From NCBI GenBank assembly GCA_963815445.1, contig CAWFGV010000011.1:186001-250000 (forward strand): DNA of 64,000 bases. Reading direction: 5' to 3'. The notes under the pieces are model-generated. The model was not told the DNA's origin, searched no databases, and saw nothing but the letters and a program-made list of their open reading frames with translations. The DNA comes from JANLYC01 sp963815445. GTDB taxonomy: Bacteria; Actinomycetota; Actinomycetes; Propionibacteriales; Nocardioidaceae. Each line of letters opens with the position of its first letter. Positions within the stretch are counted from its first letter, which is position 1. This document shows positions 36,402 to 45,755 of the stretch, in pieces. A program made the translations under genes and the position numbers.

Positions 36402-36530
36402 GGCGTGTCCTTCATGTCATCGGCGGCGCGGCCCAGGGTTCGGACCAGGCTGCGGGTATCGGGCGGATCCGTACCGGTGGCCTGTGGACAGACCGCACGC
36501 GACAGACCCGGACTGCGGCAAGGTGGGCTG

Positions 36531-37199
36531 ATGCTGACCCGGGTGCCCACCCACCGCCGCCCGAAACCCACGACGGGTCGGTCGTGGCGCTGCGTGCGGC
36601 TGGTCGTTGGTGTGCTCCTGGTATTCGGCACGCCGGCAGCGGTCGGATTGGTCCTGGCCGCACCGGAGGCTCCATCCGCTCACCCGGCTCAGGGGAGCCG
36701 TGCGACGTCGTACGCCGAGCGAGCCGACGGCGAGACCTTGCGGCCCAGGCGGCACGAGCGCGTGGCCACGCTGAGGTGGCAGGCCGTGCTGCGCCGTCTC
36801 GACCTGCAGCGAGAGAAGGCCTGGCAGTCCGGACGCACCCAGCGCCTCGCTCGCGTCTTCGTGCCCGGTAGCGCGGTGTTGCGTCGGGACGCCGCCCACC
36901 TGGCTGCCTACGAGCGTCGCGGCTTCCGCGTCAGCGGTGTCGCCATGGCGTACTGGCGTGTCCGGGTCGTCGGCCAACGGCGTGGTGTCGTGCGACTGCG
37001 CGTGGTCGACCGCCTCCAGGCGGCGACCGTGCAGGCTCACCGCGGCGCCGCGGCCCGCCTGCTGCCGACCGATCGTCCGAGCCGCCAGCTCATCACGCTC
37101 ATCCGAGGCGGTGCCGGTTGGCAGATCGCAGACATCGCCTTGTGGCCTAGGCATACGCGGCCGCGACCTGGCGGATCGTGGTGGGGTGGGCGAACGTGA
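36531..37199 (+). CDS. Secreted or membrane-anchored protein of unknown function
   Basis: About 222 residues from ATG 36531 (AAGGTGGGCTG upstream). One membrane/signal segment (CVRLVVGVLLVFGTPAAVGLVLA) precedes an Arg-rich domain. That domain has LARVFVPGSAVLRRDAAHLAAYERRGFRVSGV and IRGGAGWQIADIALW, resembling the small NTF2-like or hemophore-like domains of actinobacterial extracytoplasmic proteins. No named domain is recognised. Its end overlaps the convergent epimerase gene by about 50 nt, so the true stop may be closer to 37150. Confidence 0.55.
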   Translation: MLTRVPTHRRPKPTTGRSWRCVRLVVGVLLVFGTPAAVGLVLAAPEAPSAHPAQGSRATSYAERADGETLRPRRHERVATLRWQAVLRRLDLQREKAWQSGRTQRLARVFVPGSAVLRRDAAHLAAYERRGFRVSGVAMAYWRVRVVGQRRGVVRLRVVDRLQAATVQAHRGAAARLLPTDRPSRQLITLIRGGAGWQIADIALWPRHTRPRPGGSWWGGRT

Positions 37200-38033
37200 A
37201 CCCGGCTTCGAGCAGCCGGGCCGGCAGCACGCGCCGGCTCCCGATGATCACGGTCGCCAGGTCGCCCAGCACGAACCTGAGCGGCGCAGCCGGCGCCACC
37301 AGCACGGCCGGCCGGTGGAGCTGAGCCGCCAGGATGCGGGTGAACTCCGCGTTCGTCACCGGCTGTGGACCCGTGAGGTTGTACGGGCCGTGCATGGAAT
37401 CGTCGGAGATCAGCCGGGTCACCGCACTCAGCCAGTCATCCATGCTGATCGAGGGGAACCACTGTTGACCGTTTCCGACGCGGCCGCCGAGACCCAGGCG
37501 GAACGGCAGGCCCATCGTCCTGATCGGTCCACCGCGCTTGTCCAGGACGGCGGTGGTCCGCAGATTGACTACCCGGCCGCCCGCCTCGCTCGCACTCGAG
37601 GTCGCTGCCTCCCACTGGCGGACCACCTCGGCGAGGAACCCCCACCCGCGGACGCGTCCTCGTCGAGCCGGTCGTCGCCGCGGTCGTCGCCGTAGTAGTC
37701 GGCGCCGCTCGCGTTCACCAGGACCGGCTTGTCCGTCAGCGCGGCGATCGACTCGGCCAGCGTCGAGGTCGTTCGCACCCGGCTCTGGACGATTGACCGC
37801 TTGTAGGACGCCGTCAGCGGCCAGTGCACGAACGGTGTGCCGGCCAGGTTGACCACAGCATGAACGTCGCGCAGCAGATCGGTGACAAGCCGGCCGGAGT
37901 ACGGGTCCCACCGCACCTCGTCGCGCTGGGGATCCCGCCGGACCAGCCGGGTGACGTCATGGCCCTCGTCCCGAAGCGAGCCGACCAGGGCGGTGCCCAG
38001 GAAGCCGGAGCTGCCGGCGATCATGATCCTCAT
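37147..38033 (-). pseudogene. TIGR01777-type NAD(P)-dependent epimerase (SulA/YfcH family), one frameshift
   Basis: The start MRIMIAGSSGFLGTALVGSLRDEGHDVTRLVRR holds the Rossmann GxxGxxG. It continues through VVNLAGTPF and LVNASGADYYGDDR. At a run of five C (about 37637-37650) the frame changes from ASAGGG to GFLAEVVRQWEAATSSA. The rest is intact: NLRTTAVLDKRGGPIRTMGLPFRLGLGGRVGNGQQWFPSISMDDW and a C-terminal GSRRVLPARLLEAGFTFAHP. That lies in the DUF1731 position. The homopolymer position suggests a sequence error. Its cellular role is unknown in most bacteria. Confidence 0.85.
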
Positions 38034-38099
38034 GCGGCAATCTTGCCGCGCCGGGCGGCCGGCCACGCGTCGGCAGGCATCTTGAGTAAGTTCGGCCTT

Positions 38100-38546
38100 G
38101 TGACGACCTACGCCGTACGCCAGCGAGTGGCCTGCTATGTGACGCGCTCGACGGGGGCAGGACCGCAGCTGCTGGTCTTCGACCATCGTGACGACGACCC
38201 GGATGACCCGTCGGGCACCCAGATCCCGGCCGGCGGCATGCTGCCTTTCGAGGCCCTCGTCGACGCCGCGCTCCGTGAGACGGGAGAGGAGACCGGACTG
38301 GGTGACCTCACGTTCGTCGGCCAGGTCGGCTTCGTCGAGCTCGGGCTGGACGATCCCGGGGGGCCGTCGATGACGACGTACGTGCACCTGGTGGCTGCCG
38401 ACGACGGCCCCGACTCGTGGGAGCACACGGTCGTCGGCGACGGCGATGACGCCGGGATGGTGTTCAGCTGTCGATGGGAGCGGCTGCCCCTCGCGGTGGA
38501 CCTCGCCGGCAGCCAGGGCCAGTTCCTGGAGGCCGTCTCGAGCTAG
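38100..38546 (+). CDS. NUDIX hydrolase
   Basis: 148 residues from GTG 38100; a TTG at 38082 is a possible alternative. The NUDIX box GGMLPFEALVDAALRETGEETGL fits GX5EX7REUXEEXGU fully. The enzyme hydrolyses nucleoside diphosphates linked to another group, with Mg ions bound by the REXXEE glutamates. It is divergent from the epimerase gene and overlaps the sucB stop by 4 nt on the other strand. Confidence 0.9.
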   Translation: MTTYAVRQRVACYVTRSTGAGPQLLVFDHRDDDPDDPSGTQIPAGGMLPFEALVDAALRETGEETGLGDLTFVGQVGFVELGLDDPGGPSMTTYVHLVAADDGPDSWEHTVVGDGDDAGMVFSCRWERLPLAVDLAGSQGQFLEAVSS

Positions 38547-40447
38547 ATGCCGAGCTCGGACTCGAAGTTTGCCTCCTCGAGGCGCTGCTTGATCGTCGAG
38601 AGGAACCGGGCCGCGTCGGCGCCGTCCACCAAGCGGTGGTCGTACGTCAGGGCCAGGTAGACCATCTGTCGGATCGCGATCGTCTCGCCCAGGTTGGGGT
38701 CGCTGATCACGACCGGACGCTTGACCACGGTGCCGGTCCCGAGGATCGCCACCTGCGGCTGGTTGATGATCGGGGTGTCGAACAGCGCTCCTCGGCTGCC
38801 GGTGTTCGTCAGGGTGAACGTGCCCCCGGACAGCTCGTCGGGCGAGATCTTGTTGTCACGCGTGCGAGCCGCCAGGTCGGCGATCTTGCGCGACAGGCCC
38901 GCGATGGACAGGTCTCCGGCGTCCTTGATCACGGGAACCAGGAGGCCACGGTCGGTGTCGACGGCGACGCCGAGGTGCTCGCCGTCGTGATAGGTCACCT
39001 CGCCGGCCTCGGTGTCGATCGAGGCGTTGACCTGGGGGTAGGTCTTGAGGGCGTCGATCGCCGCCTTGGCAAAGAACGGCAGGAACGACAGCTTGACGCC
39101 CTCACGCTGCTCGAAGCTGGCCTTCACTCGATCACGGAGCCGTGAGATCGCGGTGACGTCGACCTCGACGACCGTCGTGAGCTGAGCGGAGACCTGCAGC
39201 GACTCGACCATGCGGCTGGCGATGACCTTGCGCAGCCGGCTGAGCTTCTCGGTCTTGCCGCGAAGAGCGCTGAGCTCAGGCCGAGGTGCGGCCGGGGCCG
39301 ACGGGGTGCTCGGTGCAGGCGCCGCCGGCGGCTCTGCCGCGGTGGCGGCCTCTTCCGCCTTGGCGGCGGCCTCGAGCACGTCCTGCTTGCGGATCCGACC
39401 ACCTACTCCGGTGCCGGTCAGGCTCGAGAGGTCGATGTTGTGTTGAGAAGCGAGCTTACGGACCAAGGGCGTCACGTAGTTCCGGCTGTCGCTCTCGGCG
39501 GACGCGCTGGAACGGGTCGCGCGCGACGGCTCGGCGGGCGCCTCCTGTGCGGCCGGCTCGGGTTCCGACTCCGCTGCCGCGGCCGGCTCCTGGGGCTGCT
39601 CGGGCTCCTGGGGCTGCTCGGGCTCCTGTGCTGGGGCGGTTTCCTGCGCGGGGGCCGCGGGCTCGGCCGGAGCGGATTCCTCCGCCCGGTGGCTCCCTTC
39701 GGCCTGGCCGGCGTCCTCGCCCCCGCCGCTCGAGGCAGCGCTGCTGCCGTCGCCGCTGCCGACCACGGCGAGCACGGCGCCGACCGCGACCGTCTCGTCC
39801 TGGCCTACCTTGATCTCGAGGAGCTTGCCGGCCACGGGTGAGGGGATCTCGGTGTCGACCTTGTCGGTGGAGACCTCGAGGAGCGGTTCGTCGACAGCGA
39901 CGTCATCGCCGACAGCCTTCAACCATTGGGTGACGGTGCCTTCGGTCACGCTCTCGCCGAGCTCGGGGAGCTTGACGTCGACGGAGTCGCTGCCCGAGGA
40001 CGACGCGTCCGCCTGTGCCGCAGGGGCCTGCTCGGACGGCGGCTCGTCACGGGCGCCCTCGTCAGTCTCGGTGTCGCCCGGTGCCTCGTCGGGCTGGTCC
40101 TGCTGCGTCGACTCCGGTGCGGCCTGCTGCTCACCCTCATCGTCGCGATCCACGGCGTCACCTGAGCCTTCCGAGGACTCCTGCGGCGTACCGCCACCGG
40201 ACGACTCTCCGTCGTCACCGATCACGGCGAGGACGGCGCCGACCTCGACGGTCTCGTCCTCGGCCGCCTTGATCTCGAGGAGCTTGCCGGCCACGGGTGA
40301 GGGGATCTCGGTGTCGACCTTGTCGGTGGAGACCTCGAGGAGCGGTTCGTCGACAGCGACGTCATCGCCGACAGCCTTGAGCCATTGCGTGACAGTGCCC
40401 TCGGTGACGCTTTCGCCGAGAGCGGGGAGAGTTACGTCTGTCGCCAT
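38543..40447 (-). CDS. sucB: Dihydrolipoyl acyltransferase (E2, 2-oxoglutarate dehydrogenase type)
   Basis: 634 residues. There are two lipoyl domains at the N-terminus (about 1-80 and 165-245), each with LLEVSTDKVDTEIPSP around the lipoylated Lys. Glu/Pro/Ala-rich linkers follow. The E3-binding domain is NYVTPLVRKLASQHNIDLSSLTGTGVGGRI. The catalytic core ends with YDHRLVDGADAARFL, with the active-site His and Asp. The enzyme carries acyl groups from E1 to CoA. The DNA of the two lipoyl domains is nearly identical. Its E3 partner lpdA is 158 nt upstream on the same strand. It could serve pyruvate as well as oxoglutarate dehydrogenase, as in related actinobacteria. Confidence 0.94.
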   Translation of the reverse strand: MATDVTLPALGESVTEGTVTQWLKAVGDDVAVDEPLLEVSTDKVDTEIPSPVAGKLLEIKAAEDETVEVGAVLAVIGDDGESSGGGTPQESSEGSGDAVDRDDEGEQQAAPESTQQDQPDEAPGDTETDEGARDEPPSEQAPAAQADASSSGSDSVDVKLPELGESVTEGTVTQWLKAVGDDVAVDEPLLEVSTDKVDTEIPSPVAGKLLEIKVGQDETVAVGAVLAVVGSGDGSSAASSGGGEDAGQAEGSHRAEESAPAEPAAPAQETAPAQEPEQPQEPEQPQEPAAAAESEPEPAAQEAPAEPSRATRSSASAESDSRNYVTPLVRKLASQHNIDLSSLTGTGVGGRIRKQDVLEAAAKAEEAATAAEPPAAPAPSTPSAPAAPRPELSALRGKTEKLSRLRKVIASRMVESLQVSAQLTTVVEVDVTAISRLRDRVKASFEQREGVKLSFLPFFAKAAIDALKTYPQVNASIDTEAGEVTYHDGEHLGVAVDTDRGLLVPVIKDAGDLSIAGLSRKIADLAARTRDNKISPDELSGGTFTLTNTGSRGALFDTPIINQPQVAILGTGTVVKRPVVISDPNLGETIAIRQMVYLALTYDHRLVDGADAARFLSTIKQRLEEANFESELGI

Positions 40448-40604
40448 GTCGGTCGAGGTCCTCTTCGTCGTATCCGATGTCGGTCGTGCATCGCAGGCGC
40501 CAGCCTACGGGGTGGTCCGGCGCCGGTCGCCCGATGTGACGAGCGCTCCGGCCCTGCCAGACACCCTAGTCATCAGGCCGCCTGGTTGCGCCTCCCGTCT
40601 CCGC

Positions 40605-41990
40605 TCACGAGTGCGCGTGCAGGGGCTTGCCCGCCAAGGCCAGATGCGCCTCGCCGAGCGCCTCGTTCTGGGTCGGGTGCATGTGCACGAGCGCCGCGAC
40701 ATCGGCCGGGAAGGCCTCCCAGTTGTAGATCAGCTGCGCCTCGCCGATGAGCTCGCCGACGCGAGCGCCGACCATGTGCACGCCGACCACCGGGCCGTTC
40801 TTCTCGCGGACGAGCTTGACGAAGCCCTGCGTCTTGAGGATCTGGCTCTTTCCGTTGCCACCGAGGTCGTAGGTGAGCGACTCGACCTGGTCAGCGCCGT
40901 AACGCTCGATGGCGGCGTCCTCGGTGAGACCGACGGACGCGACCTCGGGGTCGGAGTAGGTCACCCGTGGGATGCCGGCCTCGTCGATCGGCGCTGGGTT
41001 GAGGCCCGCGACGTCCTCGGCAACGAAGATCCCGTGCTGGAAGCCCCGGTGAGCCAGCTGCATGCCGGGCACGATGTCGCCGACGGCGTACACGCCCTCG
41101 ACGTTGGTGCGCAGACGCTCGTCGGTGAGCACGAAGCCGCGATCCATGGTGACGCCCTGTGCCTCGTAGCCGAGGTCGGCGGTGTTGGGCCCGCGACCGA
41201 CGGCCACCAGGAGCAGGTCGGCGTCATAGGTGTCACCGGACTCGACGGTCACGCGTACGCCGTTGTCGGTCTTGTCGACCGAGGCAAACGGCGTCGAGGT
41301 CTTGAAAGAGATGCCGCGCTTGCGGAAGGCGCGCTCGACGACCTTCGACGATGCCGCGTCCTCGCTGGCCACCAGGCGGGGGAGGGCCTCGATGATTGTC
41401 ACCTCGGCACCCAGCGAACGCCAGGCGCTGGCGAACTCGACGCCGATGACGCCGCCGCCGAGCACGATCGCGTGCGCCGGCACGGTCTCGAGCTGCAGCG
41501 CGTCCCAGCTGCCGAGGACTCGTTCGCCGTCGAGGTCCAGACCGGGGAGGCTCTTCGTGTAGGAGCCCGACGCCAGCACGACGTGGTTGCCTTCGTAGCG
41601 CGTCCCGTCGACCTCGACGGTGTGCGGGCCGACAAGTACGCCGTGTCCCTCGATCAGGGTGATGTCGCGACTCTTCACGAGCCCCTGCAAGCCCTTGTAG
41701 AGACGGCTGACGACGCCGTCCTTGTATGCATTGACGCCGGCCAGGTCGATGCCGTCGAGGGTGGCGGAGATGCCGAACGTCTCCGCGTGCCGCACCGAAT
41801 CGGCGATCTCACCGGCATGGAGCAGGGCCTTGGTCGGAATGCAGCCACGGTGCAGGCACGTTCCCCCGAGCTTGTCCTCCTCGACCAACCCGACGCTGAG
41901 TCCGAGCTCGGAGGCCCGCAACGCGCAGGCGTAGCCGCCGCTGCCCCCGCCAAGGATGAGGATGTCGAATCGGGTACCGGCGTCCGCCAC
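40605..41990 (-). CDS. lpdA: Dihydrolipoyl dehydrogenase (E3)
   Basis: 461 residues. FDILILGGGSGGYACALRA binds FAD. The redox disulfide is GGTCLHRGCIPTK. VLGGGVIGVEFASAW is the NAD-binding loop. VYAVGDIVPGMQLAHRGFQHG is the FAD-ribityl region. The C-terminal catalytic His-Glu pair is HMHPTQNE. The enzyme reoxidises dihydrolipoamide on SucB and transfers electrons to NAD. Confidence 0.98.
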   Translation of the reverse strand: MADAGTRFDILILGGGSGGYACALRASELGLSVGLVEEDKLGGTCLHRGCIPTKALLHAGEIADSVRHAETFGISATLDGIDLAGVNAYKDGVVSRLYKGLQGLVKSRDITLIEGHGVLVGPHTVEVDGTRYEGNHVVLASGSYTKSLPGLDLDGERVLGSWDALQLETVPAHAIVLGGGVIGVEFASAWRSLGAEVTIIEALPRLVASEDAASSKVVERAFRKRGISFKTSTPFASVDKTDNGVRVTVESGDTYDADLLLVAVGRGPNTADLGYEAQGVTMDRGFVLTDERLRTNVEGVYAVGDIVPGMQLAHRGFQHGIFVAEDVAGLNPAPIDEAGIPRVTYSDPEVASVGLTEDAAIERYGADQVESLTYDLGGNGKSQILKTQGFVKLVREKNGPVVGVHMVGARVGELIGEAQLIYNWEAFPADVAALVHMHPTQNEALGEAHLALAGKPLHAHS

Positions 41991-42231
41991 GGTCTGCCTC
42001 CGAAGCCTGGGTCAAGTCGGATGGATGCGTCGTACCAGCCGGATCTCGGCGGTCGACACGGGTATCGCTCCATCCTTGCACCACGGCGCGACCGGTCGCC
42101 AGCCAGGTTCAAGACCGGCTGGAGACGGCCGACGGACGGCGCCGCGGCCAAATCCCGGGGTGGCTTGGGCACGTAGGCGATACTGGACACAACCGGGATA
42201 CACCAGTGGAGCGACGCTCGAGAGGACCGCC

Positions 42232-42570
42232 ATGGGGATTCTGCGGCGCCGACGTAAGAAGCCTGGCACGCTGCGCGCGGCTGAGTCTGCAGACTCTGCC
42301 TACCTCCAGGAGTGGGTCTCCAGCAGGTCCGGGATCGAAGGTTTCATCGAGCCGCGGACGGCCGTCACCGACGTGACGATGCTGCTGGTGGCGATCGACG
42401 GGGAGTGGACCCGCCGCCGGGTGCCTTCCGCGGCGTGGGCGCACAGCTTTGCCAACAAGCACGGCATCCCGAGCTATGACGCTGCCGTCGTGGGCTACCC
42501 CGACCGCATGCGCGCCTACAACCGACGGCAGAAGGACAGCCAGACCGGGTCGACCGACACCACCACCTGA
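42232..42570 (+). CDS. Small conserved actinobacterial protein
   Basis: 112 residues from ATG 42232. A basic start (MGILRRRRKKPGTLR) precedes YLQEWVSSRSGIEGFIEPRTAVTDVTMLLVAIDGEWTRRRV and AHSFANKHGIPSYDAAVVGYPDRMRAYN. Similar proteins commonly sit between lpdA and pepA and are often labelled oxidoreductase, but I see no cofactor motif. Its function is unknown. It lies convergent to pepA. Confidence 0.75.
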   Translation: MGILRRRRKKPGTLRAAESADSAYLQEWVSSRSGIEGFIEPRTAVTDVTMLLVAIDGEWTRRRVPSAAWAHSFANKHGIPSYDAAVVGYPDRMRAYNRRQKDSQTGSTDTTT

Positions 42571-42579
42571 CCGCCCTCG

Positions 42580-42620
42580 TTGAACCGTGAGTTGTGGCTC
42601 CTTGAACCGTGAGTTGTGGC
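42580..42620 (+). repeat. Two 19-bp direct repeats
   Basis: TTGAACCGTGAGTTGTGGC occurs at 42580-42598 and exactly again at 42602-42620, separated by TCC (period 22). It lies between two convergent genes. No hairpin within the unit was seen. Confidence 0.85.
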
Positions 42621-42623
42621 CGC

Positions 42624-44141
42624 TCAGCCGGAGCGTTCGGCGGCTAGCTGCACCAGCGTGCGGACGGCGGCCCCGGTTCCGCCCCTAGGCGTGTATCCGC
42701 TCGGCGCCGCCTCGTTGAACGCCGGGCCGGCGATGTCGAGGTGGGCCCAGGTCGTCCCGTCGGCGACGAACTCCCGCAGGAACGCAGCGGCATACAGTGC
42801 GCCACCCCACTGCTCGGGGTTGTGCTGGCTGAGGTCAGCGATCTTGGTCGTGCGGACCTTGTCCTTCATCTCCTCCGGGATCGGCAGCGGCCACATCTGC
42901 TCGCCGGCACGGGCGGCGATCCGAGGGAGCTCCTCGCGCAGGTCGTCGTCATTGCTGAACACCCCGGCGACCTGCTGCCCGAGCGCGACCACACAGGCCC
43001 CGGTCAGGGTGGCGACGTCGATGAGCAGGTCGGGCTTGTCGCGGTTGGCGGTGGTGATGCCGTCGGCAAGCACGAGCCGTCCCTCGGCGTCGGTGTTGAG
43101 CACCTCGACGGTCTTGCCGCCGAACATCGTCAGGACATCGCCGGGCCGGGTCGCGTGACCGGACGGCATGTTCTCGGCCAGACAGGCGTATGTCGTCACG
43201 CGGATGGGGAGACCGAGCTCGGCGATAGCGAACGTCGCGGCGGCGACGGCGGCTGCCCCGGACATGTCGCACTTCATCGTCGCCATCGCGTTGCTCGGCT
43301 TGATCGACAGGCCGCCGGAGTCGAACGTGATGCCCTTCCCCACCAGCGCGATGTGCGCGACCGGCTTGGACGGTTTGTAGGCCAGCTTGACGAGCCGGGG
43401 CGGACGGACAGACCCCATGCCGACCCCGATGATGCCGCCGTAGCCCTTGGCCTCCAGCGACTTCTCGTCGGTGATGCTCACCGTCACCTTCGTGCCTTTG
43501 CTCTGCTGCTTGACCGCAGCGGCGAAGGACTCGGGGTAGAGGTCGTTGGGGGGCAGGTTGACGAGCTCGCGAGCGAAGTTGACGGCGGTGGCGACGGCCG
43601 TGGCGTCGGCGAGTGCGGCCCGGGCAGTGCGTGAGCGGGCGTTCTCGGTGACGATCACGAACTCATCGATCGGCTGGTGCTTCTTGGTCAGGTAGTGGTC
43701 GAAGCCGTAGTTGCCGAGCATCGCGCCCTCGGCGACGGCGCGCACCTGAGCATCGGTCGACGCGGGGAGGGCGAGTACGACGGTCGGCTTGCCCGCCATG
43801 GCTCGAGCGGCCGATCCGGCGGCCCGGCGCAGGGTTTCGAGGTCCGGCTCGCCGTCGGGAACCGGTCCGAGACCAACGGCGACGACCAGCGGCGCCTTGA
43901 GGTTCCCCGCAGAAGGAAACTTGCAGGTCTCACCGACTTTGGGTGAGACGCCGAGCTGGCGGAGTGTCTCGATGAAACCTTTGCCGAACGCGGCGGCGAC
44001 CGTCTCGGCACCGTCGGCGAGCTCAAGGGTTTCGGGCGCATCGGGAGACCCGTGAACACCGATGACGACCACATCTGCCCGGATGGTCCGAGGGCTGCTG
44101 TTGCGGAGGCCGGCATTGCTCCGTGCGTTGTCGACGATCAC
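42624..44141 (-). CDS. pepA: Leucyl aminopeptidase (M17)
   Basis: 505 residues from GTG 44141 with AGGGGA upstream. The M17 catalytic domain begins after VNFARELVNLPPNDLYP. Metal ligands lie in VGKGITFDSGGLSIKP and MKCDMSGAAAV. The signature NTDAEGRLVLADGI and the PSGHATRPGDVLTMF segment follow. It is a hexameric zinc/manganese aminopeptidase in the cytoplasm. The N-terminal domain starts near DVVVIGVHGSPDAPETLEL. Confidence 0.97.
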   Translation of the reverse strand: MIVDNARSNAGLRNSSPRTIRADVVVIGVHGSPDAPETLELADGAETVAAAFGKGFIETLRQLGVSPKVGETCKFPSAGNLKAPLVVAVGLGPVPDGEPDLETLRRAAGSAARAMAGKPTVVLALPASTDAQVRAVAEGAMLGNYGFDHYLTKKHQPIDEFVIVTENARSRTARAALADATAVATAVNFARELVNLPPNDLYPESFAAAVKQQSKGTKVTVSITDEKSLEAKGYGGIIGVGMGSVRPPRLVKLAYKPSKPVAHIALVGKGITFDSGGLSIKPSNAMATMKCDMSGAAAVAAATFAIAELGLPIRVTTYACLAENMPSGHATRPGDVLTMFGGKTVEVLNTDAEGRLVLADGITTANRDKPDLLIDVATLTGACVVALGQQVAGVFSNDDDLREELPRIAARAGEQMWPLPIPEEMKDKVRTTKIADLSQHNPEQWGGALYAAAFLREFVADGTTWAHLDIAGPAFNEAAPSGYTPRGGTGAAVRTLVQLAAERSG

Positions 44142-44214
44142 GTGTAAGGGGTCCCCTCGTCCTGCCAGTCGGTGGTCGCCCGCGACTCTACCGCCTGCGA
44201 TAGGTTCGCGAGTT

Positions 44215-45426
44215 ATGGCTGAGCAGACGCATACACACGCTGACGATCCAGTCACCTCACCGTTGCATGAGCGTCACACTGCGCTAGGAGCGAAGCTGTC
44301 CGACTTCGCCGGCTGGCTCATGCCGCTGGAGTACACGGGCGCAGTCAAGGAGCACAACGCCGTCCGTTCGGGAGTCGGCGTCTTCGACGTCAGCCACCTC
44401 GGCAAGGCGGTCGTGCGCGGGCCGGGGTCGGCGGCATACGTGAATGCCTGCCTGACCAATGACCTGGGCCGGATCGGGCCGGGACAGGCGCAGTACACGT
44501 TGTGCTGCAACGCCGACGGTGGCGTCGTCGACGACCTGATCGCGTACCTGCGCAGTGACGACGAGGTCTTCCTGATCCCGAACGCCGCCAACACGACGGA
44601 GGTCGTACGCCGACTGGCCGAGTCCGCGCCCGACGGCGTCGTGGTCGACAACCTGCACCGCGACTACGCGATCCTCGCCGTACAGGGTCCGGCGAGTGAC
44701 GAAGTGCTGACCGCGATCGGCTTTCCGACCGGCCACGAGTACATGTCCTTCGTCGAGGTCGACCATGAGGGGACACCGGTCATTGTCTGTCGCACCGGCT
44801 ACACGGGCGAACGTGGCTACGAGCTGGTGGTCCCGAACGCGGCGGCGGTGTCGGTCTGGGACGCCTTGTTCGCGGCCGGCGAGAGCGTCGGGATCGTGCC
44901 GGCCGGGCTCGGGGCGCGTGACACGTTGCGGACCGAGATGGGATATCCGCTGCACGGGCAGGACATCTCGCCGACGATCACGCCGGTCCAGGCACGACTC
45001 GGGTGGGCCGTGGGGTGGAAGAAGGAGTCTTTCTGGGGAGACGCAGCGTTGTGGGCGGAACGGGAGGCCGGTCCGGCTCGGTTGCTGCGCGGACTCGTTG
45101 CGACCGGCCGCGGCATCCCGCGCCCCCACATGCGGGTGCGGAAGGTCGACCTCCCGGACGGGTCTGTCGGGGTCGCCGGCGATGACCCGGACACGTCGCC
45201 GGGTGATGGAGCTAGCGGGTCGGCGGCTTCGGCTTCCGGAGGGATGGTCGGCGAGCCCGTCGGTGAGATCACGTCGGGGACGTTCTCGCCGACGCGCAAG
45301 GCAGGAGTCGCCTTGGCGTTGCTCGATGCCTCGGTCGGTGACGGCGACGAGGTCAGTGTCGACGTTCGTGGCCGCGACGAACGCTTCACGGTCACCAAAC
45401 CTCCCTTCGTCACCCCGTCCACCTGA
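44215..45426 (+). CDS. gcvT: Glycine cleavage T protein (aminomethyltransferase)
   Basis: 403 residues from ATG 44215. LSDFAGWLMPLEYTGAVKEHNAVRSGVGVFDVSHLGKAVVRGP is the canonical start. The folate-binding residues are in CRTGYTGERGYELVV and PAGLGARDTLRTEMGYPLHG. It removes the methylene group from H-protein-bound aminomethyl to tetrahydrofolate. A Gly/Ser/Ala-rich insert (DPDTSPGDGASGSAASASGG) before the C-terminal barrel is unusual. No gcvH or gcvP lies in the window. It is divergent from pepA with a 73-nt gap. Confidence 0.96.
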   Translation: MAEQTHTHADDPVTSPLHERHTALGAKLSDFAGWLMPLEYTGAVKEHNAVRSGVGVFDVSHLGKAVVRGPGSAAYVNACLTNDLGRIGPGQAQYTLCCNADGGVVDDLIAYLRSDDEVFLIPNAANTTEVVRRLAESAPDGVVVDNLHRDYAILAVQGPASDEVLTAIGFPTGHEYMSFVEVDHEGTPVIVCRTGYTGERGYELVVPNAAAVSVWDALFAAGESVGIVPAGLGARDTLRTEMGYPLHGQDISPTITPVQARLGWAVGWKKESFWGDAALWAEREAGPARLLRGLVATGRGIPRPHMRVRKVDLPDGSVGVAGDDPDTSPGDGASGSAASASGGMVGEPVGEITSGTFSPTRKAGVALALLDASVGDGDEVSVDVRGRDERFTVTKPPFVTPST

Positions 45427-45450
45427 CCCCCGGCTGCAGCCCTGGCCGCG

Positions 45451-45496
45451 CGTTTGCCTTGTTCACAAGCCAGGTGGCTTGTGAACAAGGCAAACG
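45451..45496. repeat. Perfect 22-bp inverted repeat (palindrome family)
   Basis: Arms CGTTTGCCTTGTTCACAAGCCA and its exact complement are separated by GG. It is identical to the element at 57620-57665 except for the central two bases (CC there). It sits 24 nt after gcvT in the 329-nt gap before xylB. A partial extra half (CGCGTTTGCCTCG) follows at 45511. The remaining gap holds the presumed xylB promoter, with no clear box seen. Confidence 0.9.
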
Positions 45497-45755
45497 TCGG
45501 TGGGGGACTGCGCGTTTGCCTCGCCCACTTCCAGCGGCGTCGCACTCCCAGCCGTCCCGCACACTCAAGCTGCCGTGCGCACCACCAGCCCGGCCGGCCG
45601 TATGCCGACCAGCATGGCCATGCCTCAGGGCGACGTGGTACGCCGCAACGCGAAATCTGGGATCGGCACCGGACCAACGTCTGCGGGCTGATCCCATCGC
45701 GGGTCATGGCCCCCAACCTGCGGATAGGCTCCGCTGTCATGAAGGGTGCACGGCT

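Noticed and set aside
39810..42176. A 788-residue open frame on the plus strand over sucB and lpdA
   Set aside because: It is the complement shadow of two well-recognised genes; its Ser/Thr-rich and Arg/Leu-rich sequence has no domain.
44142..44214. Glycine riboswitch before gcvT
   Set aside because: Only 73 nt separate gcvT from divergent pepA and no tandem glycine aptamer core is visible.
45454..45753. Short peptides containing LVNKAN or FTSQVACEQGK at several loci, suggesting a small gene family
   Set aside because: They are translations of the intergenic palindrome in various frames, without ribosome sites or a consistent frame.
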